The notes under the pieces were generated by a model. That model worked only from the letters and a program-made list of their open reading frames with translations. It was not told where the DNA came from and made no database searches. A DNA stretch of 64,000 nt from Streptomyces echinatus (GTDB lineage Bacteria; Actinomycetota; Actinomycetes; Streptomycetales; Streptomycetaceae), in NCBI RefSeq assembly GCF_014203595.1, contig NZ_JACHJK010000006.1:124001-188000 (forward strand), in the 5' to 3' direction. Numbering within the stretch: the stretch's first letter is position 1; every line of letters begins with the position of its first letter. The translations under genes and the position numbers were made by a program. Below are positions 61,012 through 64,000 of the stretch, in pieces.

Positions 61012-64000
61012 TCAGACTTCCAGCTTGCGTTTGAAGTCGGGTCCGATCTCGCGCTGATATTCCTTCTTGGCTCCGCCTGCCACCCGCGCCTTGTCCTTGG
61101 CGTTGTTGCAGTCATCGCACAGGCCACCCCAGTTGTCCTTTGATTCGGAGAACTTGTCTCGCTCGCCCTGAGTGGTGTTGTGGCCCGGGGTGGAGAAGGA
61201 AGAGCGGCGATCGCCGAGGTTCCAGTGTGTTACCAGCTCAGTGATGTGATCGACTTCGATCGGCTGCTGCTCGTAGACCCGCTTCGAGTTGTCCTTGAAG
61301 CCCTCCCGACTGGCGAGATGCGCTCCGGGCTGGTCATAGTCGTTGGGCCGCGTGTAGGCCTTCCCCGGGCAGAGGTACGTCCAGCCATCCCTGAAGAACT
61401 CTTCCTCGCCCTTGACGAGGTACTTGGACTCGCGAGCCAGCTTTGCCTTGACGTGCTCCGCGAAAAAGGTGTTCGCCCTCGATTCCCGGTCAGGGACTTC
61501 CTTGTAGTAGTACGCGCGGATGTCGATGTCTTTGTGGACTTTGTTGTCGACGATCTCTGCGTCGTTACGGAGGTAGAAGAGATCGAAGTCGACGCCGATG
61601 GACACGAGATCGTTCTTGAGTTGCTCCAGGTCCTGCCGCAGGAACGGCTCCATGGCGCGCATCAGTTCGGCGGCGTTCTGGGACTGCACCAGATGGTCGA
61701 CCTCGCACAGCTTGTCGAGATCCTTCTGGGCCTGCTCCAGCCGTTGCTTGGCGGCCGGATTGTTCTTGATCTTCTCTTCGCTCAGCGCCGCCCAGATCTT
61801 CCGTTGCAGGTCCCAGCGTTCCGGGGAGGACATCTGCACCACAAGTCTGCCTTCCGTATAGCGGCCGAACAGGGTGTGCTCGTGACCTTCCATGGTGAAC
61901 GGCACCTCGATCTCCGGCGTGGTCGCCTTCGGAGAGTCGGGATCCCCGGGCTGTTGGCCGGGCTGCGCGCCCCCGCCGCCGGTGAGGGCGTTCAACGCCG
62001 CCTGGCCCAGTTGCATCGCCTTGTCGAACAGCCAGTCCAAGGCGTCGTCCACCAGTTTCCGCAGGCCCTTGATGATCTCTACGACCTGCTCGGGCACGTT
62101 GCCCAGCCCCACCTGGTTGGCGAGGAAGCCGATGGCCACCGGGACCGCGTCCGCGAAGCCCTTGGTGATCTTTTCGGCGCCCGGCTGGATGTTGCCCTTC
62201 GCCACTTCGGCGATCGTCCGGGTGTACTGGTCGACGATCTGGAGGATCTCGCGGATGTACTCGATCGCGGACTGGACCGCGCTGAAGAAGGCCTGGCAGC
62301 TGCGGATGACGGCCATGACGCCGGTCGGGTCCAGCATGGAGGCGAGCCTGGTCACGGCCTTCTCGATCACCTGCTTGGTGATCCACTCCACGGCCATGTC
62401 GAGCACGGTGTTCCACAGGTCACCGAGCTTGTCGGCGACGTAGTCGTAGATCGCCGGGACGCCCCGCTCCTGAACGTCCTTGATGAAGGTCCAGGCTCCG
62501 CTCAACGCGTCGACGCCGGCACGCAGTCGCCCGACCGTCTCCTCTCCGATGCGCGCGCCCAGCTTCTGCCACAGGGTCTCCGTGCTCACCCCGAGGACCT
62601 GGAGCGCCACGTCGAGCATGGTGGAGGCATTCAGCTCGGCGGGGATGGTGATGCCCATCTGACCGAGGCCGCGCGTCAGCCATTTGCCCAGACCCTGGAG
62701 CAGATACGTGCCGATGCCGTCGATGAACCCCAGGAAGCCCGTCCTGAGTGCCTGCAGCATGCCGAGCAGGAACTGGACCGGGTCCTTCTTGATGTCCTCG
62801 ATGGCCTGTACGACGTTGCCGATGATGTCCCCGACCAACTCGGTCGGGAAGTTCATCATCTTGATGATCAGCGTGACGACGACCTCGAGGACGACGCCGA
62901 CGAACTCGACGATTCGCGCCAGCGGTTCACCGAACTGGTTCAGGATGCGCTGGAACGCCCCGAGGGGGTCGAGCAGATCGTCCAGGGACAGGGTGTCCCA
63001 GATGCCCCGGAAGGTGTTGACGATCAGGTCGGCGGAGATGCCGAGCCGCGCCATCTCGCTCTCGATGCGGGCGGCGGCCTGGCCGATCACCCCCGACTCG
63101 GCGAGCTGGCTGTAGGTGGCGTCGCCGCCGGGGAGCAGGGTGATGAAGCCCCTGATCAGGTTCTCTGCGTTGCGCGGTACGGGTTCGCCGGTGAACGGTT
63201 CCTGACCGATGATCACGGTGAGCAGCGGGAAACCGGTGACACGACGGGCGCGGTCACCGAGCGGGCCGATCAGGGCTTGCTTCACCAGTTCCAGTGCCTT
63301 GGCCATGATCGTGGCGGTGAAGGCCGCGATCCGCCGTACCAGAGCCACGGCCCGCGCGGCGAGGTCCGGCAGCGTGTCCAGCAGCCGAGGCAGATTCTGC
63401 GGCTGGATCGCCCTCCACGCGTCGGTGAACAACTGCACCAGGTCGTTCTTGATGCCGACGAACGTCGCGAACTGCGTGTCCAGCCAGTCGGCGGCCTGCT
63501 GGAGGGTACCTCGCTCACGCAGTTGCTCGAGCGTCTGCTCCTTGCCGATGAGCTTCAGGAAGTCGCCGAGGATCTCCACCGTCGGCGCCTCGACCGCGGT
63601 GCCGCGCAACGGGTCGTGGTGCAGCACCTTCTTGGCCAGCTCCCACACCGGCCGTACCTCGGGCCGCTGCAGCAGCGGCTCGGCCACCTCGGCGATGACG
63701 GCCCGCACCGCCTCGATGACCTGGTCGACGAGTTCGGAGACCGCCGCGCGCGCGTCGGCGAGGACGGCGTCGAGATGGCGGCGTACGACGGCGACGTTGC
63801 CGTCGATGCCCGCGGTGACCGAGAGCTCGTCCCAGGCCTTCCCGACCTCGTCGACGATCCTGTCCAGGGTCAGATTGTGCGCGGCGAGCCGGGCCTGGAC
63901 CGCGTCGAGCACCTCGTCGACGACGCCGATGGTGCGCAACAGCCGGCCGGTCGCCTCGCCGAACGGCCCGAAGGTCAGTACGGACTCGACCAGTTGCTCG
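61012..64000 (-). CDS. Large CIS-associated protein with C-terminal HNH nuclease, 5' partial
   Basis: The frame is open to the window edge, so the true start is outside; at least 995 residues are visible. The long middle part is amphipathic helices (tape-measure or tail-fold-like, e.g. GFLGFIDGIGTYLLQGLGKW), without clear membrane helices. A short Gly/Gln-rich linker follows. The last ~110 residues hold an HNH endonuclease motif: PIEVDHITELVTHW, then DNWGGLCDDCNNAKDKAR with the metal/Zn cysteines. It lies 26 nt upstream of the sheath gene. It may be a DNA-degrading payload of the injection system; its missing N-terminus would show whether it carries an eCIS-loading domain. Confidence 0.8.
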   Translation of the reverse strand, partial: EQLVESVLTFGPFGEATGRLLRTIGVVDEVLDAVQARLAAHNLTLDRIVDEVGKAWDELSVTAGIDGNVAVVRRHLDAVLADARAAVSELVDQVIEAVRAVIAEVAEPLLQRPEVRPVWELAKKVLHHDPLRGTAVEAPTVEILGDFLKLIGKEQTLEQLRERGTLQQAADWLDTQFATFVGIKNDLVQLFTDAWRAIQPQNLPRLLDTLPDLAARAVALVRRIAAFTATIMAKALELVKQALIGPLGDRARRVTGFPLLTVIIGQEPFTGEPVPRNAENLIRGFITLLPGGDATYSQLAESGVIGQAAARIESEMARLGISADLIVNTFRGIWDTLSLDDLLDPLGAFQRILNQFGEPLARIVEFVGVVLEVVVTLIIKMMNFPTELVGDIIGNVVQAIEDIKKDPVQFLLGMLQALRTGFLGFIDGIGTYLLQGLGKWLTRGLGQMGITIPAELNASTMLDVALQVLGVSTETLWQKLGARIGEETVGRLRAGVDALSGAWTFIKDVQERGVPAIYDYVADKLGDLWNTVLDMAVEWITKQVIEKAVTRLASMLDPTGVMAVIRSCQAFFSAVQSAIEYIREILQIVDQYTRTIAEVAKGNIQPGAEKITKGFADAVPVAIGFLANQVGLGNVPEQVVEIIKGLRKLVDDALDWLFDKAMQLGQAALNALTGGGGAQPGQQPGDPDSPKATTPEIEVPFTMEGHEHTLFGRYTEGRLVVQMSSPERWDLQRKIWAALSEEKIKNNPAAKQRLEQAQKDLDKLCEVDHLVQSQNAAELMRAMEPFLRQDLEQLKNDLVSIGVDFDLFYLRNDAEIVDNKVHKDIDIRAYYYKEVPDRESRANTFFAEHVKAKLARESKYLVKGEEEFFRDGWTYLCPGKAYTRPNDYDQPGAHLASREGFKDNSKRVYEQQPIEVDHITELVTHWNLGDRRSSFSTPGHNTTQGERDKFSESKDNWGGLCDDCNNAKDKARVAGGAKKEYQREIGPDFKRKLEV

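Noticed and set aside
58929..61034. 701-codon + strand frame across the sheath gene
   Set aside because: Shadow of the CIS genes on the - strand.
50108..64000. CIS operon as a plain prophage
   Set aside because: There are no capsid, portal, terminase, lysis or integrase genes; the LysM tube protein, DUF4157-like protein and gene order fit an injection system.

Overview
The window is high-GC actinobacterial DNA, most likely from a Streptomyces chromosome. Support comes from the strong GC bias at third codon positions, frequent GTG starts, LAL-type LuxR regulators, an SCO5918-type protein beside a CBS protein, helicase and cold-shock gene, several SigB/SpoIIE/STAS/anti-sigma ATPase genes, and a Streptomyces-type cytoplasmic contractile injection system (CIS). 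No organism name can be read from the sequence alone.

Layout. 1-6.2 kb: two large AAA-LuxR regulators (the first cut by the window edge) flank a Tat-exported intradiol dioxygenase. 6.4-9.4 kb: a four-gene set with a WXG100-like small protein, a protein with a papain-like Cys-His-Asn triad, a lipoprotein resembling chagasin-type cysteine-protease inhibitors and a small unknown protein; I read this as a candidate secreted protease with its own inhibitor. 9.4-14.4 kb: katG, followed by a graveyard of broken genes (an MBL-fold hydrolase, an unknown C-terminal fragment, a zinc alcohol dehydrogenase and a P450-BM3-type reductase piece). 14.7-23.2 kb: a DUF2786 protein converging on a three-gene operon of two large GTPases and a PIN-like nuclease, a possible defence module. 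23.5-32.9 kb: ordinary metabolic and regulatory genes (enoyl-CoA hydratase, TDT transporter, Zn-ADH with divergent TetR regulator, CGNR, NmrA, DUF1003, MFS), interspersed with remnants of a peroxidase, a diacylglycerol kinase and a tyrosine integrase. 33-38.8 kb: a stress island with an SCO5918-like protein, a CBS protein, a DEAD-box helicase that is frameshifted and lacks motif V, a cold-shock protein with a clear terminator, a DUF5994 protein, small unknowns, GNAT and a SpoIIE remnant. 39-42.4 kb: a glutamate-synthase-like flavoprotein coupled to pyruvate oxidase. 42.7-49.8 kb: CsbD, a hydrophobic peptide, anti-sigma ATPases, a SigB-family sigma factor, a MerR-like regulator, a SpoIIE phosphatase, a STAS protein, decayed paralogues and the initiator tRNA-fMet. 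50.1-64 kb: a tightly coupled reverse-strand CIS operon covering sheath, two tube-type proteins, spike, PAAR, baseplate, a DUF4157-like protein and a large protein with a C-terminal HNH nuclease domain that runs off the window.

The strongest candidates for something new are the protease/inhibitor cassette (6.4-9.4 kb), the twin-GTPase/PIN/DUF2786 module (14.7-23.2 kb) and, within the CIS operon, the HNH-tipped putative effector and a DUF6760-type gene that lacks any standard start codon.
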